A stretch of DNA of 46,418 nt, taken from Streptomyces hydrogenans. GTDB lineage: Bacteria; Actinomycetota; Actinomycetes; Streptomycetales; Streptomycetaceae. Below are positions 33,023-41,138 of this stretch, one piece after another. The notes under the pieces are model-generated. The model was not told the DNA's origin and made no database searches. It was given only the letters and a program-made list of their open reading frames with translations. The stretch is from positions 1 through 46,418 of the forward strand of contig NZ_BNBS01000065.1 in assembly GCF_014656075.1 (NCBI RefSeq), in the 5' to 3' direction. Both the position numbers and the translations under genes were made by a program. Numbering within the stretch: position 1 is the first letter of the stretch; the number at the start of each line of letters is the position of its first letter.

Positions 33023-33762
33023 GCGCCCCTCTGCTCCACGCGAGCGGGATCGACGTCCGCTTCGGCGGCGTCCACGCCCTGCGCGGCGTCACCCTCGCCG
33101 TGCGCCCCGGTGAGGTCTGCGGCCTCATCGGGCCGAACGGCGCGGGCAAGACGACGCTCTTCGACGTGCTGTCGGGGATGCGGCGGCCGGACGCGGGCAC
33201 GGTCGCGTACGACGGCGCGGACATCACCCGCAGGTCCCCCGTCTGGCGGGCCCGGCACGGGATGCGCCGCACCTTCCAGCGCCAGCAGCTCTTCGGCCAG
33301 CTGACCGTCGCGGACAACCTCGTCGTGGCGCGCGACTGGCGGGGCGGGACGCGGGCCGGGGCCCGGCACCGGGAGCGGGCCGCCGCCGTTCTCCACGACT
33401 GCGGCCTCGACGCGCTCGGCGGCGCGTACGCGGGCGGGCTGCCCGTCGGACAGGCCCGCATGGTCGAACTGGCCCGCGCGCTCGCCGACCCTCCCCGGGT
33501 GCTGCTCCTGGACGAGCCCGCCTCCGGGACGACCGCCGACGAGCGGCGGCGGCTCGCGGCCGTGATCCGCCGGACGGCCGAGGAGGAGGACTGCGCGGTG
33601 CTGCTCGTCGAGCACAACGTGGCCTTCGTGATGGAGCTGTGCTCCCGCGTCGTCGTGCTCGACCTGGGCCGGGTCCTCGCCGAGGGCACGCCCCGGGAGG
33701 TGCGCGCGGACCCGGCCGTGCGGGAGGCGTACCTCGGCGCCGGGGCGCCGCGGGAGGGCTGA
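33019..33762 (+). CDS. LivG-type ABC transporter ATP-binding protein
   Basis: A 247-residue ATPase. Walker A is GPNGAGKTT, Q-loop region MRRTFQRQQLFGQLTVADNL, Walker B RVLLLDEPASGTT, and the H-switch is the His of LLVEHNVAFVMELC. The ABC signature reads LPVGQARMVELARAL, so the usual LSxGQ has Pro in place of Ser. It pairs with the LivF domain of the preceding fusion, whose signature is canonical, so one of the two composite ATP sites is probably degenerate. ATG 33019 overlaps the fusion's stop. Confidence 0.92.
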   Translation: MSAPLLHASGIDVRFGGVHALRGVTLAVRPGEVCGLIGPNGAGKTTLFDVLSGMRRPDAGTVAYDGADITRRSPVWRARHGMRRTFQRQQLFGQLTVADNLVVARDWRGGTRAGARHRERAAAVLHDCGLDALGGAYAGGLPVGQARMVELARALADPPRVLLLDEPASGTTADERRRLAAVIRRTAEEEDCAVLLVEHNVAFVMELCSRVVVLDLGRVLAEGTPREVRADPAVREAYLGAGAPREG

Positions 33763-33766
33763 GCGC

Positions 33767-33781
33767 CCGCCGTGACGGCGG
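33767..33781. terminator. Short hairpin between convergent livG-type and PfpI genes
   Basis: CCGCCG-tga-CGGCGG gives a 6-bp stem in the 22-bp gap between the two stop codons. It may be a minimal bidirectional terminator; the stem is short. Confidence 0.3.
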
Positions 33782-33784
33782 TGG

Positions 33785-34351
33785 TCAGGCCGCCGCCGCG
33801 TCCCGGACGGCCTCGACGACCGCGGCCGAGAAGGCGTCGAGGTCGTCGGGCCTGCGGGAGGTGATCAGGGGGAACGGGCCGTCGGTGTCGACGACGACCT
33901 CCCGGTCGACCCAGCGGCCGCCGGCGCCGGAGAGGTCGGGCCGCATCGACGGGTAGGAGGTCAGCTCGCGGCCCGGCAGGAGGCCCGCGTCGGCCAGCAG
34001 CCAGGGGCCGTGACAGATCGAGGCCACCGGCTTGCCCGCCGCGGCGAACGCCGCCACGAGCCGCCGCGCGTCCTCGTCGGTGCGCAGGGTGTCGGCGTTG
34101 ACGGTGCCACCGGGCACCACCACCGCGTCGAACCCCTCGGCCCCGACGTCCGCCAGACGCGCGTCCGGCCGGACCTCGGCGCCGGGCCGCCGGTCGGAGA
34201 CCACGGTCTGTACCGGCTTCTCCTCCTGGGCGGCGACCGTGACCCGGGCACCCGCCTCGCGCAGCACGGCCACCGGATCGCGCAGCTCCCGCTCCTCCGT
34301 GCCGTAGTTCGTGGTCAGCACCAGGACGTGCCGTCCGTCCAGCCGCGACAT
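33785..34351 (-). CDS. DJ-1/PfpI family protein (class I glutamine amidotransferase-like)
   Basis: A 188-residue PfpI-type protein. The nucleophile is Cys113-His114 in SICHGPWLLADAGLL, and the acidic residue expected to activate it lies in NYGTEERE (Glu19/20). VVVPGGTVNADTLR and SYPSMRPDLSGAGGRWVD complete the fold. Members act as deglycases/glyoxalases or general stress proteins; the enzyme activity of this subgroup is debated. ATG 34351 has AAGGAG upstream. It lies downstream of ehuA on the same strand with a 122-bp gap and could be stress-induced with the ectoine genes, but its own ribosome site and the gap suggest independence. Confidence 0.85.
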   Translation of the reverse strand: MSRLDGRHVLVLTTNYGTEERELRDPVAVLREAGARVTVAAQEEKPVQTVVSDRRPGAEVRPDARLADVGAEGFDAVVVPGGTVNADTLRTDEDARRLVAAFAAAGKPVASICHGPWLLADAGLLPGRELTSYPSMRPDLSGAGGRWVDREVVVDTDGPFPLITSRRPDDLDAFSAAVVEAVRDAAAA

Positions 34352-34473
34352 GGCCGACTCCTTCCGTTCGGTGGCGTACGCCGTCGCCCCAGCGCCTCAC
34401 CGCTCACCGCGGCCTCAAACCCGGACGTCACGCGAGGCCCTCGCCCCCGGGCCCCGCACCGGCCCGGCCGCCC

Positions 34474-35268
34474 TCAGCCGATCGACCGGAGGAACGCCCG
34501 GGTCCGCTCGTGCTCCGGGTCGTCGAGCAGCCGCTCCGGGGCATCGGACTCCAGCACGCGGCCCTCGTCGAACATGAGGATCCGGTGCGAGATGTCGCGG
34601 GCGAAGCCCATCTCGTGGGTGACGCAGAGCATCGTGATGTCGGTGCCGGCCGCCACGTCCCGCAGCACGTCCAGGACCTCCGCCACCAGCTCGGGGTCGA
34701 GCGCGGAGGTCACCTCGTCCAGGAGCAGCAGCTCCGGGCGCATCGCCAGGGCCCGGGCGATGGCGACGCGCTGCTGCTGGCCGCCGGAGAGCCGGGTGGG
34801 GTGCTCGTCCTCCTTCTCGGCGAGACCGACGAGTCCGAGGAGGTCCCGGGCGCGCGCGGCGGCCTCGTCGCCGTCGAGGCCCAGGACGTGCCGGGGCGCC
34901 TCCATGACGTTGGCGAGGACGCTCATGTGCGGGAAGAGGTTGAACTGCTGGAACACCATCCCGACGCGCCGGCGGCGCGGGGCCAGGTAGCGCTCGTCCG
35001 CCGGGACGAGCTTGTCGCCCGCGCGGCCCGACGGCATGTGGGAGTACGGCTCGCCGTCCACGTGGACGACGCCGTCCGTGACCCGCTCCAGCGTCATCAG
35101 CAGCCGCAGGATCGTCGTCTTCCCGGAGCCGCTCGGGCCGATCAGGGTCACCCGCTCGCCCGGCGCGACCGCCAGGTCGAGCCCGTCGAGGACTGTGTGG
35201 TCCCCGAACCGTTTCGTCACCCGGGCGAACCGCACCTTCTCCGGTCCGTGGTCGGTCTCAGTGGGCAA
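34474..35268 (-). CDS. ehuA: Ectoine/hydroxyectoine ABC transporter ATP-binding protein EhuA
   Basis: A 264-residue ATPase of the polar-amino-acid family. Walker A is LIGPSGSGKTT; MVFQQFNLFPHMSVLANVMEA is the Q-loop region; signature LSGGQQQRVAIARALAM; Walker B LLLLDEVTSALDPE; H-switch in VTHEMGFARDISHR. It energises uptake with EhuB, EhuC and EhuD. The start overlaps the ehuD stop by 11 bases. It is the last gene of the ectABCD-ehuBCDA run. The substrate assignment rests on EhuB and on operon context. Confidence 0.88.
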   Translation of the reverse strand: MPTETDHGPEKVRFARVTKRFGDHTVLDGLDLAVAPGERVTLIGPSGSGKTTILRLLMTLERVTDGVVHVDGEPYSHMPSGRAGDKLVPADERYLAPRRRRVGMVFQQFNLFPHMSVLANVMEAPRHVLGLDGDEAAARARDLLGLVGLAEKEDEHPTRLSGGQQQRVAIARALAMRPELLLLDEVTSALDPELVAEVLDVLRDVAAGTDITMLCVTHEMGFARDISHRILMFDEGRVLESDAPERLLDDPEHERTRAFLRSIG

Positions 35269-35893
35269 GGCGGGCCTCCAGTCGGCGGACGAGCACGGAC
35301 GTCGGCCAGCTCGCCAGCAGGAAGACGGCGGCGGCCAGGGTGAAGCTCTCCAGATAGGCGAAGTGGGTGCTGCCGAAGGTGCTCGCCTCGTGGACCATCT
35401 CGTTCACCGTGATGACCGAGAGGAACGGCGTCTCCTTGAACATGGAAACCGCGTAGTTGCCGAGCGCCGGAAGCACCTTCCGCACGGCCTGCGGCAGCAC
35501 CACGGCCCGCCACACCCGGCGGCGCGGCAGCGACAGCGCCGTGCACGCCTCCCACTGGCCCTTCGGCACGGCGTCGATGCCGGCGCGGTACACCTCGGAG
35601 AGGTACGTGGCGTAGTGCAGCCCCAGCACCAGCACCCCGAGCGTCAACGGGTCCAGGCCCGGCACCAGCACCCAGGCGGCGAACAGCTGCACCATCACCG
35701 GCGTCGAGCGCACGAACGAGGCCAGCGCCCCCACCGGCAGGGCGATCCACCGCGGCCCGGAGCGCTGGACCAGGGCGACGCCGAGCCCGGCGACCACCGC
35801 GACCGCGAAGCCGAGGACCGTCGCCAGCAGGGTCACGCCGAAGCCGGACAGCACGACGGGCAGCGCGGCCCGCGCCGCGTCCATGTCCCACAT
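35258..35893 (-). CDS. ehuD: Ectoine/hydroxyectoine ABC transporter permease EhuD
   Basis: A 211-residue His/Glu/Gln-type permease with about five membrane segments, starting MWDMDAARAALPVVLSGFGV. The cytoplasmic coupling loop is DAVPKGQWEACTALSLPRRR. ATG 35893 overlaps the ehuC stop by one base (TGATG); GTG one codon earlier (35896, GTGA) is equally possible. It forms the membrane channel together with EhuC. Confidence 0.86.
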   Translation of the reverse strand: MWDMDAARAALPVVLSGFGVTLLATVLGFAVAVVAGLGVALVQRSGPRWIALPVGALASFVRSTPVMVQLFAAWVLVPGLDPLTLGVLVLGLHYATYLSEVYRAGIDAVPKGQWEACTALSLPRRRVWRAVVLPQAVRKVLPALGNYAVSMFKETPFLSVITVNEMVHEASTFGSTHFAYLESFTLAAAVFLLASWPTSVLVRRLEARLAH

Positions 35894-36585
35894 CACGCAC
35901 CACCGCCCACGACGCCGAGCCGGGCCTTCGCCCGGCGCTCCAGCGCGTTCATCCCCGCCCCGAGGAGCGCGGCGACGGCGAAGTACACCAGGAGCAGCAG
36001 CAGATAGGCGGCGGCCGTCCCGCCGGTAGCGGCCCGCAACTGGTCGATCTGGAAGGTGAGGTCGGTGACCGTCACCAGGGACAGCAGTGGGGTCGCCTTG
36101 AGCAGCTGGATCAGCAGGTTCTTGAACGGCGGGACCATCAGGGCGTACGCCTGCGGCAGCACGATCCTGCGCAGGCGCAGCCCGGGCCCCATGCCCAGCG
36201 CGATCGCCGCCTCCGTCTGGGCGGCGGGCACGGCCGCGATCGAGCCCCGCACCACCTCCGCGCCGTACGCCCCGTAGTTGAGCCCGAAGGCGAGCACCCC
36301 GCAGGCCATCGGCTCCAGCCGGAAGCCGAGCATCGGCAGCGCGAAGAAGAGCCAGAACAGCTGGACGTAGAGCGAGGTGCCGCGCAGGAACTCCACGACG
36401 ACGCGGGCCGCGCCGCGCACCACGACGGCCCGGGAGCGGGCGGCCAGGCCCAGGCCGAAGGCGACGAGCAGCGCGAGGGCCGCGCCGAGCACCGTCGCCT
36501 CCAGGGTCACCAGGAGGCCCTGGCCGATGCTCGGCAGCGCCCGGCCCAGCTCGGAGAGGAACACGGCCATGCCGGAGCCGGTCAT
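35893..36585 (-). CDS. ehuC: Ectoine/hydroxyectoine ABC transporter permease EhuC
   Basis: A 230-residue permease of the same family. The first helix follows LPSIGQGLLVTLEATVLGAA, and the coupling loop is AAVPAAQTEAAIALGMGPGL. ATG 36585 is chosen because it overlaps the ehuB stop (ATGA); a start three codons earlier at 36594 is possible. A short distance to both neighbours indicates tight translational coupling through ehuBCDA. Confidence 0.86.
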   Translation of the reverse strand: MTGSGMAVFLSELGRALPSIGQGLLVTLEATVLGAALALLVAFGLGLAARSRAVVVRGAARVVVEFLRGTSLYVQLFWLFFALPMLGFRLEPMACGVLAFGLNYGAYGAEVVRGSIAAVPAAQTEAAIALGMGPGLRLRRIVLPQAYALMVPPFKNLLIQLLKATPLLSLVTVTDLTFQIDQLRAATGGTAAAYLLLLLVYFAVAALLGAGMNALERRAKARLGVVGGGA

Positions 36586-37493
36586 CCCGCGCACAGCTCC
36601 GCGGTGCGCAGGGTGCGCGGTGGCACCTCGCGCTCGGTGAAGCCGTACTTCCCGATCAGCCCCACGTACCGCCCGGGGTCACCGGTGATCCGCGCCAGCT
36701 CGTCGTCGAACGCCTCCCGCAGCGAGACGGCGCCGGTGCGGAAGACGGCGCCGCCGGGGCTGTACTGCTTCACCCCGTCGATCACCGGCACGAACGGCTC
36801 CAGGACCTCCACGGCGGCGCTCCCGTTGGTGCGGGCGAGCCAGCGCAGCGAGATGCCGGTGAGCGCGAAGGCGTCGATCCGTCCGGCGAGCAGCGCGTCG
36901 AGTCCGTCCTGCTGCTTGCCGACGGACACCACGGCCCCGTCCCGGACGCCCGCGGCCTTCGCGTAGCCGCCCTCGACGGCGGCGGTCAGGACGCCGACCC
37001 GGACGCCCTTCGCCGCGCAGGACGCCAGGTCGCTCAGGCCCTTCGGGTTGCCCTCGCGGACCATGAGCGCGGTGGGGGAGACGAACTCCGGCTCGGAGAA
37101 GGCGACCTTGGCGCAGCGCTCGGGGGTGATGGCCATGCCGGCGCTCACCACGTCGAACCGTCCGGCGAGCAGCCCGGGGATGAGGGCGCCGAACTCGGTG
37201 AGGGTGGGCCGGAGTTCGGGGATGCCGAGGGCGGTGAAGATCTCCCGGTGGAGGGTGGGCGCCTCCCCGGCGAGTTCGCCGCCGTCCTGGAAGCCGTACG
37301 GTGCCTCGCCGGCGAAGCCCACCCGGACGTGGCCCCGCTTCCGCAGCGCCGTCAGCAGGTCCGCGTCGCCGCCCGGGGCTCCGGTGCCGGGCTCCGTGCG
37401 GCTGCACGCGACGAGGGGCGCGGAGACGGTGAGCAGCCCGCCGAGAACGGCGGCGCGGGACAGCAGGTTTCTGCGGGAGAGGTGCGTCGTCAT
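36582..37493 (-). CDS. ehuB: Ectoine/hydroxyectoine-binding lipoprotein EhuB
   Basis: A 303-residue substrate-binding protein. The signal peptide has a twin-arginine motif (SRRNLL) followed by a lipobox with Cys30 (PLVAC), so it is probably a Tat-exported lipoprotein. The mature part has RVGFAGEAPYGFQDG, GEAPTLHREIFTALG, LIPGLLAGRFDVVSAGMAIT and PERCAKVAFSEPEFV, closely matching EhuB proteins. It binds ectoine or hydroxyectoine with high affinity for osmoprotection or salvage. ATG 37493 has AAAGGA upstream and lies 26 bp after ectD, so uptake and synthesis genes probably share a transcript. Confidence 0.9.
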   Translation of the reverse strand: MTTHLSRRNLLSRAAVLGGLLTVSAPLVACSRTEPGTGAPGGDADLLTALRKRGHVRVGFAGEAPYGFQDGGELAGEAPTLHREIFTALGIPELRPTLTEFGALIPGLLAGRFDVVSAGMAITPERCAKVAFSEPEFVSPTALMVREGNPKGLSDLASCAAKGVRVGVLTAAVEGGYAKAAGVRDGAVVSVGKQQDGLDALLAGRIDAFALTGISLRWLARTNGSAAVEVLEPFVPVIDGVKQYSPGGAVFRTGAVSLREAFDDELARITGDPGRYVGLIGKYGFTEREVPPRTLRTAELCAG

Positions 37494-37519
37494 GTGCGTC
37501 CTTTCGCGGGGGCCGGTGC

Positions 37520-38419
37520 TCAGCCGAGGGGCGTGGTGTCCCGGGCGGCGATGTAGGAGGGGCGGCGGACGGGGGCGGCGAAGGGCAGCTCCGGCGCGTT
37601 CTCCACGCTGTTGAAGACGAGGAAGACGTTGCTGCGGGGGAAGGGGGTGATGTTGTCGCCCGAACCGTGCAGCGCGTTGCAGTCGAACCAGACGGCCGAC
37701 CCGGCGTCGCCGGTGAAGTGCTCGATCCCGCAGGCCTCGGCGAAGGTCGTCAGCGCCTTGTGCGAGGGGGTGCCGGCGTCCTGCATCCGCAGCGACTGCT
37801 TGTAGTTGTCCTTCGGGGTCTCGCCGGCGCAGCCGAGGAAGGTGCGGTGCGAACCCGGCATGATCATCAGGCTGCCGTTGGTGGTGAAGTTCGGGGTCAG
37901 CGCGATCGACACCGAGACGGCCCGCATCAGCGGCAGCCCGTCCTCGGCGTGCCAGGTCTCGAAGTCCGAGTGCCAGTAGAAGCCGCTGGCGCCGAAGCCG
38001 GGCTTCACGTTGATCCGCGACTGGTGGAGGTAGACGTCGGAGCCGAGGATCTGGCGGGCCCGGTCCACGAGCCGGGGGTCGCCCGCGAGCCGGGCGAAGA
38101 CCTCGCTGATCCGGTGCACCTCGAAGACGGAGCGGATCTCCCGGGAGCGGGGTTCGACGATCGCCCGGGCGTCCTCGCGGATCTTCGGATCGGCCACCAA
38201 CCGGTCCAGCTCCGCGCGGAGTTCGACGACCTCCTCGGGGGTGACGAGGGCGTCGACGGCGAAGAAGCCGTTGCGCTCGTAGTCCTCCAGCTCGCGCGGC
38301 CAGAACGGCCCCGGCGTGCCGGGCTCGGACCAGACGACGGGCTCCTTGCGGTAGACGAGGGCCTCCTCGGTGCCGCGGGTGGGGTACGGGTCGACGGGGC
38401 GGGCGGGGGCGGTGGTCAT
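37520..38419 (-). CDS. ectD: Ectoine hydroxylase EctD
   Basis: A 299-residue non-heme Fe(II)/2-oxoglutarate dioxygenase, the usual EctD length, converting ectoine to 5-hydroxyectoine. The EctD signature FYWHSDFETWHAEDGLP is intact; the iron triad is His150, Asp152 and His251 (NALHGSGDN), and 2-oxoglutarate should be bound by the Arg of PFPRSNVFLVFNS. ATG 38419 gives the correct N-terminus; the longer frame is not conserved. It lies 44 bp after ectC and 26 bp before ehuB. Confidence 0.95.
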   Translation of the reverse strand: MTTAPARPVDPYPTRGTEEALVYRKEPVVWSEPGTPGPFWPRELEDYERNGFFAVDALVTPEEVVELRAELDRLVADPKIREDARAIVEPRSREIRSVFEVHRISEVFARLAGDPRLVDRARQILGSDVYLHQSRINVKPGFGASGFYWHSDFETWHAEDGLPLMRAVSVSIALTPNFTTNGSLMIMPGSHRTFLGCAGETPKDNYKQSLRMQDAGTPSHKALTTFAEACGIEHFTGDAGSAVWFDCNALHGSGDNITPFPRSNVFLVFNSVENAPELPFAAPVRRPSYIAARDTTPLG

Positions 38420-38463
38420 CGCGTGCTGGCCTTTCTCGTACGTACGGGGGAGGGGCGGGGCGG

Positions 38464-38868
38464 TCAGGCGCCCTCGGGCTCGGTGAGCAGCGGGTACACG
38501 CCGTTCTCGTCGTGGTCCTCGCGGCCGGTGACCGGCGGGTTGAAGACGCACAGGCAGCGGAAGTCCTCCTTGACCCGGAGGGTGTGCCGCTCGTGGCCGT
38601 CGAGGAGGTACATCGTCCCGGGGGTGATCGTGTACGTCGTCCCGGTCTCGTGGTCGGTGAGTTCGGCCTCGCCCGCCGTGCAGACGACGGCCTCGACGTG
38701 GTTCGCGTACCACATGGCGGTCTCCGTCCCGGCGTACAGGACGGTCTCGTGGAGGGAGAAGCCGACGCGCTCGCGGGCGAGGACGATGCGCTTGCTCTCC
38801 CAGGTGCCGGAGGCGGACTTCACGTGCCGCTCGGTGTTCTCCAGCTCCGCGAAGGTGCGGACGATCAT
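38464..38868 (-). CDS. ectC: Ectoine synthase EctC
   Basis: A 134-residue cupin that cyclises N-gamma-acetyl-2,4-diaminobutyrate to ectoine, the final step. It begins MIVRTFAELENTERHVKSAS. Predicted iron ligands, by position against characterised EctC, are Glu59 (NHVEAVVC), Tyr87 (TMYLLDGH) and His95. ATG 38868 is chosen as the conserved family start. It lies 35 bp after ectB and is co-oriented with ectA, ectB and ectD. Confidence 0.95.
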   Translation of the reverse strand: MIVRTFAELENTERHVKSASGTWESKRIVLARERVGFSLHETVLYAGTETAMWYANHVEAVVCTAGEAELTDHETGTTYTITPGTMYLLDGHERHTLRVKEDFRCLCVFNPPVTGREDHDENGVYPLLTEPEGA

Positions 38869-38903
38869 GGCGGTGGCCTTTCCGTGCGGTGAGTCGGGTG
38901 GTC

Positions 38904-40160
38904 TCAGGCGGTGTGGCGGACGGCGCGGGCGAGGATGCCGAGGCCCTCGTCCAGCTCGTCGTCGGTGACGGTCAGCGGCGGCAGCAGCTTGACGACCTCG
39001 TCGCGCGGCCCCGACGTCTCGACGAGCAGGCCCAGTTCGAAGGCGCGCCGGCAGACCGCCGCGGCCCGCTCCCCGTCCTCGAACTCCAGGCCCCACACGA
39101 GCCCCCGGCCGCGCGGCGCGGCCTCCGTGCCGAGTTCGGCCAGCGCCGCCTCGACGGTGGCGGCCCGCCGCAGGGTGCGGTCGCGGAGCGTGCCGTCCCG
39201 CCAGTACGTCTCCAGGGCGGCGGTCGCGGTGACGAAGGCCGGGTTGTTGCCGCGGAAGGTGCCGTTGTGCTCGCCGGGCCGCCACATGTCGAGCTCGTCG
39301 CGGAACAGGCAGAGGGACATCGGAAGTCCGTAGCCGCTGATCGACTTGGAGAGGGTGACGATGTCCGGGGTGATGCCGGCCTCCTCGAAGGAGAAGAAGT
39401 CACCGGTGCGGCCGCAGCCCATCTGGATGTCGTCGACGATCAGCAGCATGTCGCGGCGGCGGCAGAGGTCGGCGAGACCGCGCAGCCACTCGGCGCGGGC
39501 CACGTTCACGCCGCCCTCGCCCTGGACGGTCTCGACGATCACGGCCGCGGGGTGGTCGAGACCGGAGCCGGAGTCTTCGAGCAGCCGCTCGAACCAGAGG
39601 AAGTCCGGCGTCACGCCGCCGAGGTAGTGGTCGAACGGCATCTGGGTGGTGTGGGTCAGCGGCACGCCCGCCCCGGCGCGTTTGCCGGCGTTGCCGGTGA
39701 GCGCGAGGGAACCGAGGGACATGCCGTGGAAGGCGTTCGTGAAGGAGACGACCGTCTTGCGGCCGGTGACCTTGCGGGCCAGCTTCAGCGCCGCCTCGAC
39801 GGCGTTGGTGCCGGTCGGGCCCGGGAACATCACCTTGTAGGGCAGGCCGCGGGGTTCGAGGACCGCCGAGCGGAAGGTCTCCAGGAACCGCCGCTTCGCC
39901 GTCGTCGACATGTCGAGGCCGTGGGTGATGCCGTCGCTCCCGAGGTAGTCGAGGAGCGGGCGCTTCAGCGCGGGGTTGTTGTGGCCGTAGTTGAGGGACC
40001 CGGCGCCGGCGAAGAAGTCGAGGAAGGGACGGCCGTGCTCGTCGAAGAGGCGGCTGCCCGTGGCGCGTTCGAAGACGGTGGGCCAGGCACGGCAGTAGCT
40101 GCGCACCTCCGACTCGACGGTCTCGAAGACGGTGGGTTCGGTATCGGCGATGAGCGTCAT
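38904..40160 (-). CDS. ectB: Diaminobutyrate-2-oxoglutarate transaminase EctB
   Basis: A 418-residue class III aminotransferase that makes L-2,4-diaminobutyrate from aspartate semialdehyde and glutamate, the first committed step. It has FFAGAGSLNYGHNNP, MFPGPTGTNAVEAALKLARK, VDDIQMGCGRTGDFFSFE and the PLP Lys272 in TLSKSISGYGLP. Length matches the family. ATG 40160 lies 46 bp after ectA. No dedicated aspartokinase gene (ask_ect) is adjacent, so the precursor comes from general metabolism. Confidence 0.95.
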   Translation of the reverse strand: MTLIADTEPTVFETVESEVRSYCRAWPTVFERATGSRLFDEHGRPFLDFFAGAGSLNYGHNNPALKRPLLDYLGSDGITHGLDMSTTAKRRFLETFRSAVLEPRGLPYKVMFPGPTGTNAVEAALKLARKVTGRKTVVSFTNAFHGMSLGSLALTGNAGKRAGAGVPLTHTTQMPFDHYLGGVTPDFLWFERLLEDSGSGLDHPAAVIVETVQGEGGVNVARAEWLRGLADLCRRRDMLLIVDDIQMGCGRTGDFFSFEEAGITPDIVTLSKSISGYGLPMSLCLFRDELDMWRPGEHNGTFRGNNPAFVTATAALETYWRDGTLRDRTLRRAATVEAALAELGTEAAPRGRGLVWGLEFEDGERAAAVCRRAFELGLLVETSGPRDEVVKLLPPLTVTDDELDEGLGILARAVRHTA

Positions 40161-40206
40161 GCGGGACTCCAGTACGTGGGAGAGGGGGGAGCGGCGGACG
40201 GTCGCT

Positions 40207-40755
40207 TCAGAACGCCAGCGGCGCGATGCGGTGCAGCACCTCGGACTCGTGCCCGGGGGACGGGAACGCGGCGGCGGGGAAGAGGACCGTCCGGCTCACG
40301 CGTGCCCCGTGCCGGCGGGCGTACGCGCTGAACAGGCGCTCGGAAGCGAGGTTGTCCGGTGTGATGGTCGTCTCCACGGCGTTCAGCGCGTGGGTGTCGG
40401 CGACCCGCTCCGAGAGGTGGTCGAGGAGCGCCCCGGCGACCCCCTGCCCCCGGTGCCCGGCATCGACGGCCACCTGCCAGACCAGCAGAGTCCCCGGCGC
40501 GTCGGGCCGGAGGTAGCCGGTCACGAAGCCCACCGGCCGGCCGGCCGCGTCGCGGGCGACGGCGGAGGTGTCGGCGAAGTCCCGGCACCACAGGAGGTAG
40601 CTGTAGGAGGAGTTGACGTCGAGCGTCTCGGACTCCCGTGCCAGCCGCCAGAGTTGGGCGCCATCGCCGACCCGCGGCCGTCCGATGGTCCATCCCCGAG
40701 CAGAGACCGGCGCTTCGTCCCGGACACGTTCCGGTGCTGTGTGAGCTGTGGTCAT
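40207..40755 (-). CDS. ectA: Diaminobutyrate acetyltransferase EctA
   Basis: A 182-residue GNAT enzyme that acetylates L-2,4-diaminobutyrate. EctA features are LDVNSSYSYLLWCRDFADTS, the acetyl-CoA loop VAVDAGHRGQGVAGALLDHL and VETTITPDNLASERLFSAYA. It is the first gene of ectABCD-ehuBCDA. ATG 40755 has no Shine-Dalgarno but follows a -10-like TAACTT by nine bases, so the mRNA is probably leaderless or nearly so. Confidence 0.95.
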   Translation of the reverse strand: MTTAHTAPERVRDEAPVSARGWTIGRPRVGDGAQLWRLARESETLDVNSSYSYLLWCRDFADTSAVARDAAGRPVGFVTGYLRPDAPGTLLVWQVAVDAGHRGQGVAGALLDHLSERVADTHALNAVETTITPDNLASERLFSAYARRHGARVSRTVLFPAAAFPSPGHESEVLHRIAPLAF

Positions 40756-40763
40756 GGGCGCCG

Positions 40764-40772
40764 AAGTTACCC
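40764..40772 (-). promoter_or_regulatory. Probable ectA promoter -10 region
   Basis: On the minus strand the sequence reads GGGTAACTT. TAACTT (40769-40764) can serve as a -10 with transcription beginning near 40757, next to ATG 40755. GGGTAA also resembles the GGGTA(C/T) -10 of SigB-type osmotic-stress promoters in Streptomyces, but no matching -35 (GNNT at 14-16 bp) is present. Either reading is tentative. Confidence 0.4.
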
Positions 40773-41125
40773 AGCGCAGCCGTGAACTTCCTTGGCCGGC
40801 GGGGTTTCACGGGAGCGTGATCCGTGTTATGGCCCGACGGTCATGCATCGGAGACCGGACGATCACCTCACATTTTCAGGGGTGTGAAAAGTTGGAAAGC
40901 GGTGCAAAACCTTCGTTCATAACGACGACGTAACACCTTCCGACCGTCTCACGCCGATGCCGGAGCGTTACCTCATCGACAGCCGACACCCCGTTTGGCG
41001 GAGCCGAATCCGGTTAGGGATGCCTCGTATGGGCCCGCGTTCACACAGCGTCACCAGAGGCGCGGCGCTCCCTCGCAGGCCCTCCGGACGGACCGCACCC
41101 GCAGGCGGAGCCGCCCGGCCCGGAC

Positions 41126-41131
41126 TAGCGT
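41126..41131 (+). promoter_or_regulatory. -10 box giving a leaderless mRNA for the streptophobe-like gene
   Basis: TAGCGT at 41126-41131 lies seven bases before GTG 41139, placing the transcription start on or beside the start codon. No -35 of usual sequence is visible and no Shine-Dalgarno precedes the GTG, both common for leaderless Streptomyces genes. Confidence 0.45.
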
Positions 41132-41138
41132 GGTCAGG

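Larger units (their letters stand above)
40756..41138. other. 383-bp divergent intergenic region (ect operon / streptophobe-like gene)
   Basis: This contains no convincing gene. Its central part (about 40860-40940) is much more AT-rich than the surroundings and holds TTTTCA (40873-40878)/TGAAAA (40885-40890), a perfect 6-bp inverted repeat with 6-bp spacer, nested in TCACA/TGTGA. These are candidate operator sites for osmotic control of ectA. The right end holds the promoter of the plus-strand gene. Confidence 0.5.

Noticed and set aside
34352..34473. Possible terminator between ehuA and the PfpI gene
   Set aside because: I looked for a hairpin in this 122-bp gap and found no stem of convincing length, so read-through cannot be excluded or claimed.
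40748..40933. 61-codon plus-strand frame in the ect upstream region
   Set aside because: It overlaps the ectA start antisense, has no ribosome site and crosses the AT-rich regulatory island; no family resemblance.
41014..41032. Possible iron box (GGTTAGGGATGCCTC) upstream of the streptophobe-like gene
   Set aside because: It matches only part of the TTAGGTTAGGCTAACCTAA-type consensus and lacks dyad symmetry; the downstream gene has no iron link.
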